NCBI GenBank assembly: GCA_900550035.1
Contig: URQS01000079.1
Coordinates: 1-12,539 of the forward strand
DNA: 12,539 nucleotides
Reading direction: 5' to 3'
Source of the DNA: an uncultured Prevotella sp.
GTDB taxonomy: Bacteria; Bacteroidota; Bacteroidia; Bacteroidales; Bacteroidaceae
Shown here: piece by piece, positions 7,301-12,539 of the stretch
How positions within the stretch are numbered: the first letter of the stretch is position 1
Layout: the number at the start of each line of letters is the position of its first letter
Notes under the pieces: model-generated
Databases searched by the model: none
What the model was told of the DNA's origin: nothing
What the model saw: only the letters and a program-made list of their open reading frames with translations
Translations under genes and position numbers: made by a program

Positions 7301-7753
7301 TTACTTCTTTGTCAGCACATACAGTTTGGCTGTTTCGCCCTCAGGCTCATTGCCGAGCGAGTCGGTCATGATCACGCTGCTGTTATCCTTAACCTTGTAG
7401 AAGGTGTGCTCGCCGCTCGACGGACGAACAAGCATCAGTACGCTGTTGTCGAGAACCTCCAGCACGCCGCTTGCCTCGTCGTGACCATCCTTGCGGTCGA
7501 TATAGTCCTGCTGCAGCTGATATGTGCTGTCGGCGTTGATAGTGAGCACGGTCTTGATGCCCGGGCAGTCGGCTGCAGGCAGTGTGCCCTCGTATGTGCC
7601 GGCAACGGCAGCGAGGTCTACGCTTTCGGCAGCTGTTGTGTCAGCCACGCTTGTAGAATCGGTGTTCGCTTCGTTCTGTGCGGTGTTCTTGCCATTGCAA
7701 GACACCATCAATGCTGCAGCCAAGAGTGCAGCGTACATAAGATTTCTTTTCAT
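7301..7753 (-). CDS. NlpE N-terminal-domain-like lipoprotein
   Basis: 150 residues. Signal peptide residues 1-18 end in a lipobox-like LMVSC, with Cys19 the lipidation site; Asn-Gly follows, and residues 20-45 are a Thr/Ser/Asp/Ala-rich linker. Residues 51-148 resemble the N-terminal domain of NlpE/CutF: GTYEGTLPAADCPGIKT, LTINADSTYQLQQDYID, ASGVLEVLDNSVLML, TFYKVKDNSSVIMTDSLG. In E. coli NlpE, a copper- and adhesion-related envelope lipoprotein that feeds the Cpx response, this turn is CADC. Here the first Cys is Ala60 and only Cys63 remains, so the usual CxxC pair is missing. The second NlpE domain is absent, as in many Bacteroidota homologues. It is the first gene of an operon with the nitroreductase. 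An envelope stress or metal role is inference only. Confidence 0.82.
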   Translation of the reverse strand: MKRNLMYAALLAAALMVSCNGKNTAQNEANTDSTSVADTTAAESVDLAAVAGTYEGTLPAADCPGIKTVLTINADSTYQLQQDYIDRKDGHDEASGVLEVLDNSVLMLVRPSSGEHTFYKVKDNSSVIMTDSLGNEPEGETAKLYVLTKK

Positions 7754-7783
7754 ATCTTTTTTTGCTTATCATTATTTGTGGCG

Positions 7784-7791
7784 CAAAATTA
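7784..7791 (-). promoter_or_regulatory. -7 element of the lipoprotein-nitroreductase operon
   Basis: On the minus strand this reads TAATTTTG, a perfect TAnnTTTG, about 31 bases before the ATG of the lipoprotein gene. A convincing -33 TTTG is not visible. Confidence 0.5.
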
Positions 7792-7848
7792 CGTATTTAT
7801 AATCAGATACTGTCTGTTGGTGTTTTTAAAAGTTCTAAAAAGATATTA

Positions 7849-7881
7849 GGGAATGGAAAATTCCCCAAGAGCCGACTCTTG
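7849..7881. repeat. Two adjacent short hairpins upstream of the recombinase gene
   Basis: GGGAA (7849-7853) / TTCCC (7861-7865) is immediately followed by CAAGAG-CCGA-CTCTTG (7866-7881), a perfect 6-bp stem with a four-base loop. They lie between the divergent lipoprotein and recombinase genes. No T-run follows either, so they are not standard terminators. They could mark the left edge of the accessory cassette or regulate the recombinase. Confidence 0.45.
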
Positions 7882-7994
7882 CAGAAAATAGAGCAAGGCG
7901 AAAGAAACATACTTGCCATACCGTTGCTTACATATATAAATAAGGCGTAAATAACTAAAAAGCAACATTATTCACAAATAAAAAAGTTAGCATT

Positions 7995-9227
7995 ATGGCA
8001 ACAGTAAAAGTAAAATTCCGTGCATCCTCGGTGCCAGGAAAGGAAGGCACATTGTATTATCACCTCATCCATCAGCGCAGTCTGCGCTGGATTAGTACCG
8101 ACTATCATGTCTTTCCTGACGAGTGGAACGACAAGAAGTCGGCTATCATTGTTTCTAACCGCAACAACCGACAGGCACATCTACAGCTAATCCAGTCGCA
8201 GACAGATTGGGAGATGAAGCAGATGCAGCGTATCATCCGTGATAAGGATGCAGAGGGCATCTCTTATACTATTGACGACATAGCCAAGGAGATACAGCAA
8301 CTGCCATCGAGCCTGAGCGTTTTTGCTTTCTTTCGCCAGCAGATAGTCAAGAAAGAGCAAATGCAGTGCATCGGCACCAAGAGTAACTATGTCAGTGCTG
8401 CTAACCGTTTCATGGAGTTTCGTGGTAATGAAGACCTTACCTTCTCACAAATGACAAGCGAGATGATGGAAATGTATCAGGCATGGCTATGGAACAGAGG
8501 TGTCGGACAAAACACTGTAGCGTTCTATCTGCGAACCCTCCGCACCCTCTACAACAAGGCGGTGGAAGCAGGGCAAGCTCCACCTAATGATATCTTTTCT
8601 CACGTGCAGACCGCTAACGTGAGAACAGCCAAACGTGCCATTACTGTCAAGGAAATTCGCAAGATAGAGAAATTGGACTTGCCAAGAGGTTTCTCCCTTG
8701 ACAAGGCACGAGACCTGTTTCTTATCAGTTTCTATCTGCGTGGAATGGCATTTGTAGATATGGCGTTTCTGAAGAAGACAGACTTAAAATGTAGTATGGT
8801 AAACTACAACCGTCGCAAGACCCACCAAAACCTCAATATAGAGTGGATGAAACCGATGCAAACCATCATCGACAAATATGCCGAGCAAACCAAGGACTCT
8901 CCTTATCTGCTACCCATCCTGACAGGCAAGGAATCCTCTCCATACACCGCATATCGCAAGGTGGAGCACAACACCAACTATAACCTGAAGAAAATTGGTG
9001 AGATGGTAGGCTTGAAGATACCGCTCACCACCTACGTGGCACGCCATACCTGGGCAAGCGTAGCCTTGCACATGAACATCCCGATAGCCACCATCAGCGA
9101 GGGTATGGGGCACAACTCCTTCAAGACCACACAGATTTACTTACAGTCGTTAGACATGGCAACCATCAACGAAGCCAACGCACGGATTATAAGAAAAATC
9201 CGATTAAGCGAGTGCAATGAAAAATAG
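7995..9227 (+). CDS. Tyrosine recombinase (phage-integrase family), probable invertase of the adjacent promoter
   Basis: 410 residues, usual size for Bacteroidota site-specific integrases. It has an N-terminal arm domain (about 1-95), a SAM-like core-binding domain (about 105-200, with GTKSNYVSAANRFMEF) and a catalytic domain (about 213-395). Catalytic residues can be placed: Arg249 in FYLRGMAFVDMAFL, Lys275 in NRRKTHQ, Arg350 in TYVARHTWAS with Tyr347 where many families have His, His373 in GMGHNS, and Tyr382 in TTQIYLQSL as the nucleophile. All are intact, so it should be active. Directly downstream lies a 193-bp segment with perfect 20-bp inverted repeats and a promoter, the natural substrate for such an enzyme; local recombinases beside invertible promoters are known in Bacteroides capsule loci. 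That it acts here, and not as a mobile-element integrase, is inference from position. The start ATG at 7995 begins the typical MATVKVKFR. Confidence 0.92.
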   Translation: MATVKVKFRASSVPGKEGTLYYHLIHQRSLRWISTDYHVFPDEWNDKKSAIIVSNRNNRQAHLQLIQSQTDWEMKQMQRIIRDKDAEGISYTIDDIAKEIQQLPSSLSVFAFFRQQIVKKEQMQCIGTKSNYVSAANRFMEFRGNEDLTFSQMTSEMMEMYQAWLWNRGVGQNTVAFYLRTLRTLYNKAVEAGQAPPNDIFSHVQTANVRTAKRAITVKEIRKIEKLDLPRGFSLDKARDLFLISFYLRGMAFVDMAFLKKTDLKCSMVNYNRRKTHQNLNIEWMKPMQTIIDKYAEQTKDSPYLLPILTGKESSPYTAYRKVEHNTNYNLKKIGEMVGLKIPLTTYVARHTWASVALHMNIPIATISEGMGHNSFKTTQIYLQSLDMATINEANARIIRKIRLSECNEK

Positions 9228-9341
9228 TTTTCAGATTGCTGAGCGTGAGGATTTTATCAAAGGATTTTAAAAGATTTGTAAATAAATGGTCGCATTTACA
9301 CCATCCCGAAATGATGGGGGAAATGTTTAGCAAATTTCACG
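9228..9341. other. Non-coding stretch between recombinase and invertible segment
   Basis: No gene. It contains two copies of AGGATTTTA (9248-9256, 9261-9269), a small hairpin CCATC/GATGG (9301-9317) that may end the recombinase transcript although no T-run follows, and the left arm of a 15-bp inverted repeat (9321-9335) whose partner lies inside the invertible segment. Confidence 0.5.
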
Positions 9342-9432
9342 CTTTCTTCTTATAAAAGAGCAAAAACAGCCGAAACAAGTGCAAATCTGCCACTTGGAGA
9401 AATCATCAAAGGCAGATTTGCTAAACATTTGC
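9321..9432. repeat. Nested GCAAAT-type inverted repeats straddling the left edge of the invertible segment
   Basis: A 15-bp perfect pair AAATGTTTAGCAAAT (9321-9335) / ATTTGCTAAACATTT (9416-9430) has one arm outside and one inside the invertible segment. A second pair, GCAAATCTGCC (9381-9391) / GGCAGATTTGC (9411-9421), lies wholly inside and overlaps the first. GCAAAT or its complement occurs four times (9330, 9381, 9416, 9427), which suggests repeated binding sites for the recombinase or an accessory protein. Confidence 0.7.
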
Positions 9433-9534
9433 GTGATTTTTTTAGAATGACTAACAGAAAATGATAAAATCTAACATGTAATCCAACTAATTTTCGTATT
9501 TTTGTAGCGAGTTCGCTCTTTTATAAGAAGAAAG
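9342..9534. repeat. Invertible promoter segment bounded by perfect 20-bp inverted repeats
   Basis: CTTTCTTCTTATAAAAGAGC at 9342-9361 recurs exactly as its reverse complement at 9515-9534, leaving 153 bp between. Size and arm length are on the scale of the invertible capsule promoters of Bacteroides. Inside is one Bacteroidota -7 box, TATTTTTG (9497-9504), facing right. In the current orientation it would transcribe the antiterminator gene at 9683 (ON). If the segment flips, the promoter faces the 3' end of the recombinase gene and the downstream operon loses it (OFF). No TAnnTTTG is seen on the other strand within the segment. A recombinase gene lies directly upstream and a UpxY-like gene downstream, the standard phase-variation layout. 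Inversion itself is not observed in a single sequence. Confidence 0.85.
9497..9504 (+). promoter_or_regulatory. -7 element of the invertible promoter, facing the antiterminator gene
   Basis: TATTTTTG is a perfect TAnnTTTG. Transcription should start around 9511, at the right-hand inverted repeat, giving a leader of about 170 bases. The -33 region is poor, with no TTTG at 19-21 bp, so an activator may be needed. Confidence 0.6.
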
Positions 9535-9600
9535 TGTAACGAATGTAAAATACATATGCAAAAGCTGTAATGTCTGATACTCATAAATACGATTAAGATT

Positions 9601-9672
9601 ATGCACGACAATAACAAATTGACTAGGCTTTCACAACCATCATGTATGGTTGTAGCTAATTACATAAAGTAG
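9601..9672 (+). CDS. Possible 23-residue leader peptide before the antiterminator gene
   Basis: A short ORF begins MHDNNKLTRLSQ and ends ANYIK, stopping 10 bases before the antiterminator start in another frame. It overlaps the hairpin at 9633-9653, so its translation could open or close that structure. There is no strong ribosome binding site, and ORFs this short occur by chance. Treat it as a candidate only. Confidence 0.25.
   Translation: MHDNNKLTRLSQPSCMVVANYIK
9633..9653 (+). promoter_or_regulatory. RNA hairpin in the leader of the antiterminator gene
   Basis: ACAACCAT (9633-9640) and ATGGTTGT (9646-9653) form a perfect 8-bp stem with a five-base loop, about 30 bases before the start codon. 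No T-run follows, so it is not a terminator. UpxY-type proteins act through their own 5' leaders in Bacteroides, so this may be a loading or control element. Confidence 0.5.
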
Positions 9673-9682
9673 AGCAGAATTT

Positions 9683-10741
9683 ATGAAACCGGATGGTACG
9701 AATTCTTTTTCTACAGCCGACGAGAAACGTGTTTCTCCAAAGGGCAACCACTTTACTGAGCCAGACGTAAAGACTGGTTCAGAGGTAAAGAAGTGTCTTC
9801 AATCGGACGGAACCACATGGTCGTATCTCTTTGTGCATCATAGCAAAGTGAAGGGCATGGAAGCGCAGTTGACCAAAGACGGTAGAACATATTTTGTGCA
9901 TAAAACTATAAGGTATTTCAAGAGAATGGGCAAGCAGAAAGTGCAGCACAAAGAAATACCGACTGTCAGCGGACTTGTCTTCTTCCAAGGTTTTCCCGAA
10001 GAGATACAAACCTATCTTGACAAGAAATTTCCTCGCACTCATCTGTGCAAGAATTGTAGCACAGGCAAAGTGGCAGAAATTAAAGATTCACAGATGCGAC
10101 CATTCATGCGTGTCAACGAGACTGAGCCTGAACGCATCCGTTTCCTGCTTAAACCATTCCATTACTATGCCCGCAACCGCATCCTGCTCCGTATCACCAG
10201 TGGAGAATTGGCAGGATTGGAAGGCTATGTCATCCGCATCAACCGAGATCGTCGTCTTGTGATGGATGTGGGTGGTATCAGCGTTACCATTGCAGGTGTC
10301 CATGCCGAGCACTTTGAGGAAGTGGAGCCAAACGGCACATCAATAACAGATACCAATCCATTCTACCAGCGTAATCTGCAAGAGCGAGAAGCCATCATCG
10401 ACCGCTACTTCCACCCTGTGAAAACAGCTAATGAGGTCGCTGTCCAAGCCGAAAACATCGACTACCTGCGAGAATATGTGTTGGCAGAGTTGGCACAAAA
10501 ACGCATGGACATCAACAAGGCATGGAATACCTATACCTTTATCATCAAGGAGATAGGCTACTACTATGCCCCATTTATCGAGCAATTCAAGGAAAACCTC
10601 GACCCCATCATGCGTGAAGGAGGCAAGGTACTCCAAGAAATGGAACTGATTATCAAAAGTCCTCATATCAGTCCTAACGACAAGACCAGATACGAAAATG
10701 ACTATCAGGAGATATTGTCGCAATATGATTATCTGTTCTAA
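9683..10741 (+). CDS. UpxY/NusG-like transcription antiterminator with long C-terminal extension
   Basis: 352 residues, about twice the usual NusG-paralogue length. Residues 1-45 are a polar, probably disordered lead. Residues 46-150 look like an NGN domain (WSYLFVHHSKVKGMEAQL at the start, EIPTVSGLVFFQGFPEEIQ in the position of the family's P-L-F-P-G-Y-V-F, then MRPFMRVNE). Residues 166-214 match a KOW domain (RILLRITSGELAGLEGYVIRI, GGISVTIAGVHAEHFEEVE). NusG paralogues of the UpxY type ride RNA polymerase and allow it through early terminators of their own operon, in Bacteroides chiefly capsule operons. Residues 228-352 are an extra mostly helical, charged segment with no family I recognise. 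An LCKNC motif (121-125) is also unusual. The gene sits directly behind the invertible promoter, and the likely clients are the genes that follow. There is no UpxZ homologue next to it in this window. Confidence 0.8.
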   Translation: MKPDGTNSFSTADEKRVSPKGNHFTEPDVKTGSEVKKCLQSDGTTWSYLFVHHSKVKGMEAQLTKDGRTYFVHKTIRYFKRMGKQKVQHKEIPTVSGLVFFQGFPEEIQTYLDKKFPRTHLCKNCSTGKVAEIKDSQMRPFMRVNETEPERIRFLLKPFHYYARNRILLRITSGELAGLEGYVIRINRDRRLVMDVGGISVTIAGVHAEHFEEVEPNGTSITDTNPFYQRNLQEREAIIDRYFHPVKTANEVAVQAENIDYLREYVLAELAQKRMDINKAWNTYTFIIKEIGYYYAPFIEQFKENLDPIMREGGKVLQEMELIIKSPHISPNDKTRYENDYQEILSQYDYLF

Positions 10742-10775
10742 AAAGCAATATTATAGTTTCATTATATCACCCACC

Positions 10776-10841
10776 ATGACCATGGCTAGGAACTTGTGGC
10801 GCAAGATTATGGATGAGGTGAGCGTGAGCGAGGTGCTATAA
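10776..10841 (+). CDS. Possible 21-residue ORF or gene remnant
   Basis: A short ORF begins MTMARNLWRKIMDEV and ends SEVL, 34 bases after the antiterminator stop and 14 bases before the ATPase start. It is more G-rich than the ATPase gene that follows. It could be a leader peptide, or the 3' remnant of a gene lost when the downstream cassette was exchanged. No function is recognised. Confidence 0.25.
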   Translation: MTMARNLWRKIMDEVSVSEVL

Positions 10842-10855
10842 AAAAAGTAAATCAC

Positions 10856-11779
10856 ATGAAAGAAATAAAAGATACTATATATAATTCTGTAAAAAGAATA
10901 CAGGAGGCAACCCCTGACCATCTGATTGGATTGTCAACAGGTTTTGAAAGACTTGATGAAGTTCTTGGTGGACTTGTTGAAGGTACTCTTGTCACTATAG
11001 GAGGACGAACAGGTATGGGCAAAACGGCTTTTGCCTTTAATTTGTTGAGGAATCTTGCAATTGAAAAGAATATTCCTTCGCTGTATATTTCATTAGAGGG
11101 TACAGAGCAGTTGTGTACTAATATGCTTATTGCATGTACGCTTAACATAAAGTATAGAGGATTACTTAGTGGTCAACTGGTTGCAGAGGAATGGGAAAAA
11201 ATAGACAAGGGATTACCTAGAATAGCAAATGCACCAGTTTATCTGGATACAAAATCGACTTACACTATAGATGACATTTGTAAAACTGTTGAAGAATCGG
11301 TACAAGAACATCAAATAAAGGTCGTTTTCATCGACTATTTACAATTGATTTTTGCAAAGACAGGGTTCACAGAAAACAGATATCTGGAGTTGAACTATAT
11401 AACGAGAAAATTAAAAGCCTTGGCAAAAGAGTTCAACATTACAATCGTATTGCTATCTCAGTTGAATAGAAATGCGGAAGACGATAAGCGTTTTGAACAT
11501 CGACCTGTCTTGACGGACTTAAGAGATAGCGGAACTATTTGCGATGATAGTGATGTGGTTTGCTTTGTACATAGACCAGAATATTATCGTATCTACCAAG
11601 ACGAAAAAGGTAACGACATGCGTAACAAAGCATTGATAATTGTTGCAAAAAATCGATTAGGTTACACTGGCGAAGCAGTACTTTATACGAATATGTCGAC
11701 TTTAACTTTCTTCAATGAATATCCTTATAAAAGAGATGAGATAAAAGAAGTATTTTCAACAGATACATTAGCTTTTTGA
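10856..11779 (+). CDS. Stand-alone DnaB-type helicase C-terminal (RecA-fold) ATPase
   Basis: 307 residues matching only the C-terminal motor domain of replicative helicase DnaB. The N-terminal primase-binding domain is absent, so this is not the housekeeping DnaB (about 450-500 residues). Motifs are intact: GLSTGFERLDEVLGG entry (25-39), Walker A GRTGMGKT (50-57), ISLEGTEQL with Glu81 in the place of the catalytic glutamate, Walker B VVFIDYLQL (Asp160), LLSQLNR sensor (Gln202), LTDLRDSGTICDDSDVVCFVHR (219-240) and the arginine-finger region AKNRLGYTG (Lys265, Arg267). It should hydrolyse ATP, probably as a ring on DNA or as a regulatory ATPase. It is clearly more A/T-rich than the antiterminator gene, which suggests separate origin. 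A membrane-protein gene starts 12 bases downstream. Phage helicase loading, plasmid replication or defence are possible roles; none is proven. Confidence 0.87.
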   Translation: MKEIKDTIYNSVKRIQEATPDHLIGLSTGFERLDEVLGGLVEGTLVTIGGRTGMGKTAFAFNLLRNLAIEKNIPSLYISLEGTEQLCTNMLIACTLNIKYRGLLSGQLVAEEWEKIDKGLPRIANAPVYLDTKSTYTIDDICKTVEESVQEHQIKVVFIDYLQLIFAKTGFTENRYLELNYITRKLKALAKEFNITIVLLSQLNRNAEDDKRFEHRPVLTDLRDSGTICDDSDVVCFVHRPEYYRIYQDEKGNDMRNKALIIVAKNRLGYTGEAVLYTNMSTLTFFNEYPYKRDEIKEVFSTDTLAF

Positions 11780-11791
11780 TGCATATAGAAA

Positions 11792-12280
11792 ATGAGAAAT
11801 AGAGTTTGGGGAAGTTTAAGTAATTTCGTTTTCAAGGCATACGTGATAGACGCTATGATAATGCGTTATCAGAAATACGATAAACGCATAAATATTTGTT
11901 TGGCAATCGTTTCATCAAGTAGTATTGCCGCATGGACAATATGGCAGATTGTGCCTCAACTTTGGGCAGGCATGATTGCCATAACCCAAGTAATACAAGC
12001 TGTCAAGCCCTACTTTCCATACTCAAAGTATATAAGAACTTTGAATGAGAAGAGCAAACTTCTTCACGACATAAACAGGCGTTTTGAACGATTGTTTTTC
12101 AATATTGACTATAAAGCACTGACAACAGATGAAATTGCCGATCAATATTTCAATTTGAAGGCAGAAGCAGAAAAAGTTTGTTTCTTTGGTGATGATATGA
12201 ATTGTACACCGCAGAAAAGCGATATAGAATACGCCAACCAAGAAACAGCTGCATATCTTAGAAGTAACTATAATATATAA
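11792..12280 (+). CDS. Two-transmembrane protein with SLATT-like architecture
   Basis: 162 residues. A basic, Tyr-containing N-terminal helix (FKAYVIDAMIMRYQKYDKR) leads into two closely spaced hydrophobic segments, about residues 33-54 and 56-74, joined by a very short turn. A long helical, probably coiled-coil region follows (KYIRTLNEKSKLLHDINRRFERLF, then EIADQYFNLKAEAEKV). This layout, a two-helix membrane hairpin plus cytoplasmic helix, is that of SLATT proteins, proposed as membrane-perforating effectors in nucleotide-sensing defence systems. I see no diagnostic SLATT residue, so the link is structural resemblance only. The gene starts 12 bases after the ATPase stop and is followed 14 bases later by a proline-rich microprotein gene, so all three are probably one transcript. 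No signal peptide is seen. Two Cys (130, 138) lie in the tail. Confidence 0.7.
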   Translation: MRNRVWGSLSNFVFKAYVIDAMIMRYQKYDKRINICLAIVSSSSIAAWTIWQIVPQLWAGMIAITQVIQAVKPYFPYSKYIRTLNEKSKLLHDINRRFERLFFNIDYKALTTDEIADQYFNLKAEAEKVCFFGDDMNCTPQKSDIEYANQETAAYLRSNYNI

Positions 12281-12294
12281 AAAATAAAAATATT

Positions 12295-12420
12295 ATGAGT
12301 AAAATTTCAAATACGGAAAAACCAAGTAGAATTGGTTCTACTTTGAGAAATGGCAGTAGCATTCCTGACTACAAATACACACCACCGCCACCTCCTCCAC
12401 CATTGGAAAACAAAGAATAA
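12295..12420 (+). CDS. 41-residue microprotein with heptaproline tract
   Basis: An ATG at 12295 opens a 41-residue frame ending at 12420: MSKISNTEKPSRIGS at the start, DYKYT before seven consecutive prolines (residues 30-36), then LENKE. It begins 14 bases after the two-transmembrane protein gene in the same A/T-rich style, with good spacing for a real downstream gene. It has no membrane segment or Cys and is probably disordered. Seven prolines in a row would stall ribosomes without EF-P, and such a tract could also bind a partner protein. I do not recognise a family; an antitoxin, scaffold or regulator for the membrane protein is one guess. Codon sense and position support expression, but its small size keeps confidence moderate. 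Confidence 0.6.
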   Translation: MSKISNTEKPSRIGSTLRNGSSIPDYKYTPPPPPPPLENKE

Positions 12421-12426
12421 ATATCT

Positions 12427-12539
12427 GTAAGCACACGAGTTAGAGCTTAGTTTAGAAAGAAGTAACTTCGCTGCTAAATTTAAAACATTTGATTATGTAC
12501 AGCAGTGAAGATTTGGAACTTTTTCGATAAGTCATGACA
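12427..12539 (+). mobile_element. Possible left end of an IS66-family element with a broken first ORF
   Basis: GTAAGC (12427-12432) resembles the conserved GTAA start of IS66-family ends. 68 bases further, ATG at 12495 opens MYSSEDLELFR and then stops at 12528. MYSSEDLE-type starts occur, from memory, on the small accessory ORF of Bacteroidota IS66-like elements. In every frame a stop falls before the window ends, so this copy would be degraded or shifted. An imperfect inverted repeat, CTTCGCTGCT (12466-12475) / AGCAGTGAAG (12501-12510), covers the ORF start. The rest of the element is outside the window, so this is tentative. Confidence 0.35.

Noticed and set aside
7406..7849. Plus-strand open frame of 147 codons opposite the lipoprotein gene
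   Set aside because: It is antisense to an intact signal peptide, lipobox and NlpE-like domain; its Cys-rich content is an artefact.
11706..11735. Pieces of the switch repeat, CTTTCTTC and CTTATAAAAGAG, inside the ATPase gene
   Set aside because: They are separated by 10 bases, lie in normal coding sequence and have no partner arm nearby; chance in A/T-rich DNA is enough.

Overview
The window looks like a chromosomal segment of a Bacteroidales bacterium, probably Prevotella-like. The evidence is the Bacteroidota -7 promoter element TAnnTTTG before several transcripts, weak or absent Shine-Dalgarno sequences, an OmpP1/FadL-type porin ending in Phe, a lipoprotein with a Bacteroidota-style lipobox, and a UpxY/NusG-like antiterminator behind an invertible promoter. 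Species cannot be fixed from the sequence alone.

Positions 1-5620 are housekeeping. A terminator closes an upstream transcript. Then come a secreted Tyr/Trp/Gly-rich protein of unknown role, an OmpP1/FadL-family outer-membrane protein, tRNA-Thr(CGT) and tRNA-Gly(CCC) behind a good promoter, and groES-groEL. A near-consensus sigma-54 (-24/-12) site lies upstream of groES. The groEL reading frame is broken once near codon 399, although the rest of the protein is intact to its Gly/Met tail.

Positions 5621-7800 hold a BRO-N/DinD-like protein, whose promoter overlaps a perfect palindrome, and, convergent with it, a two-gene operon encoding an NlpE-N-like lipoprotein and a small nitroreductase-family protein.

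Positions 7850-12420 are an accessory cassette. A tyrosine recombinase is followed by a 193-bp segment bounded by perfect 20-bp inverted repeats. The segment carries a -7 element that currently points to the right, which is the architecture of a phase-variable promoter. It faces a leader with a short ORF and hairpin, then a long UpxY/NusG-like antiterminator (352 aa). Close behind lie a stand-alone DnaB-type RecA ATPase (307 aa), a two-transmembrane protein with SLATT-like architecture (162 aa) and a 41-aa peptide with seven consecutive prolines. The last three are tightly spaced and visibly more A/T-rich than the genes before them. I infer an ON/OFF-switched operon of unknown function, possibly defence or surface-related, and I regard it as the most interesting part of the window.

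The last ~110 bases may be the start of an IS66-like element: a GTAAGC end followed by a broken ORF beginning MYSSEDLE. What the operon contains beyond this point is not visible.
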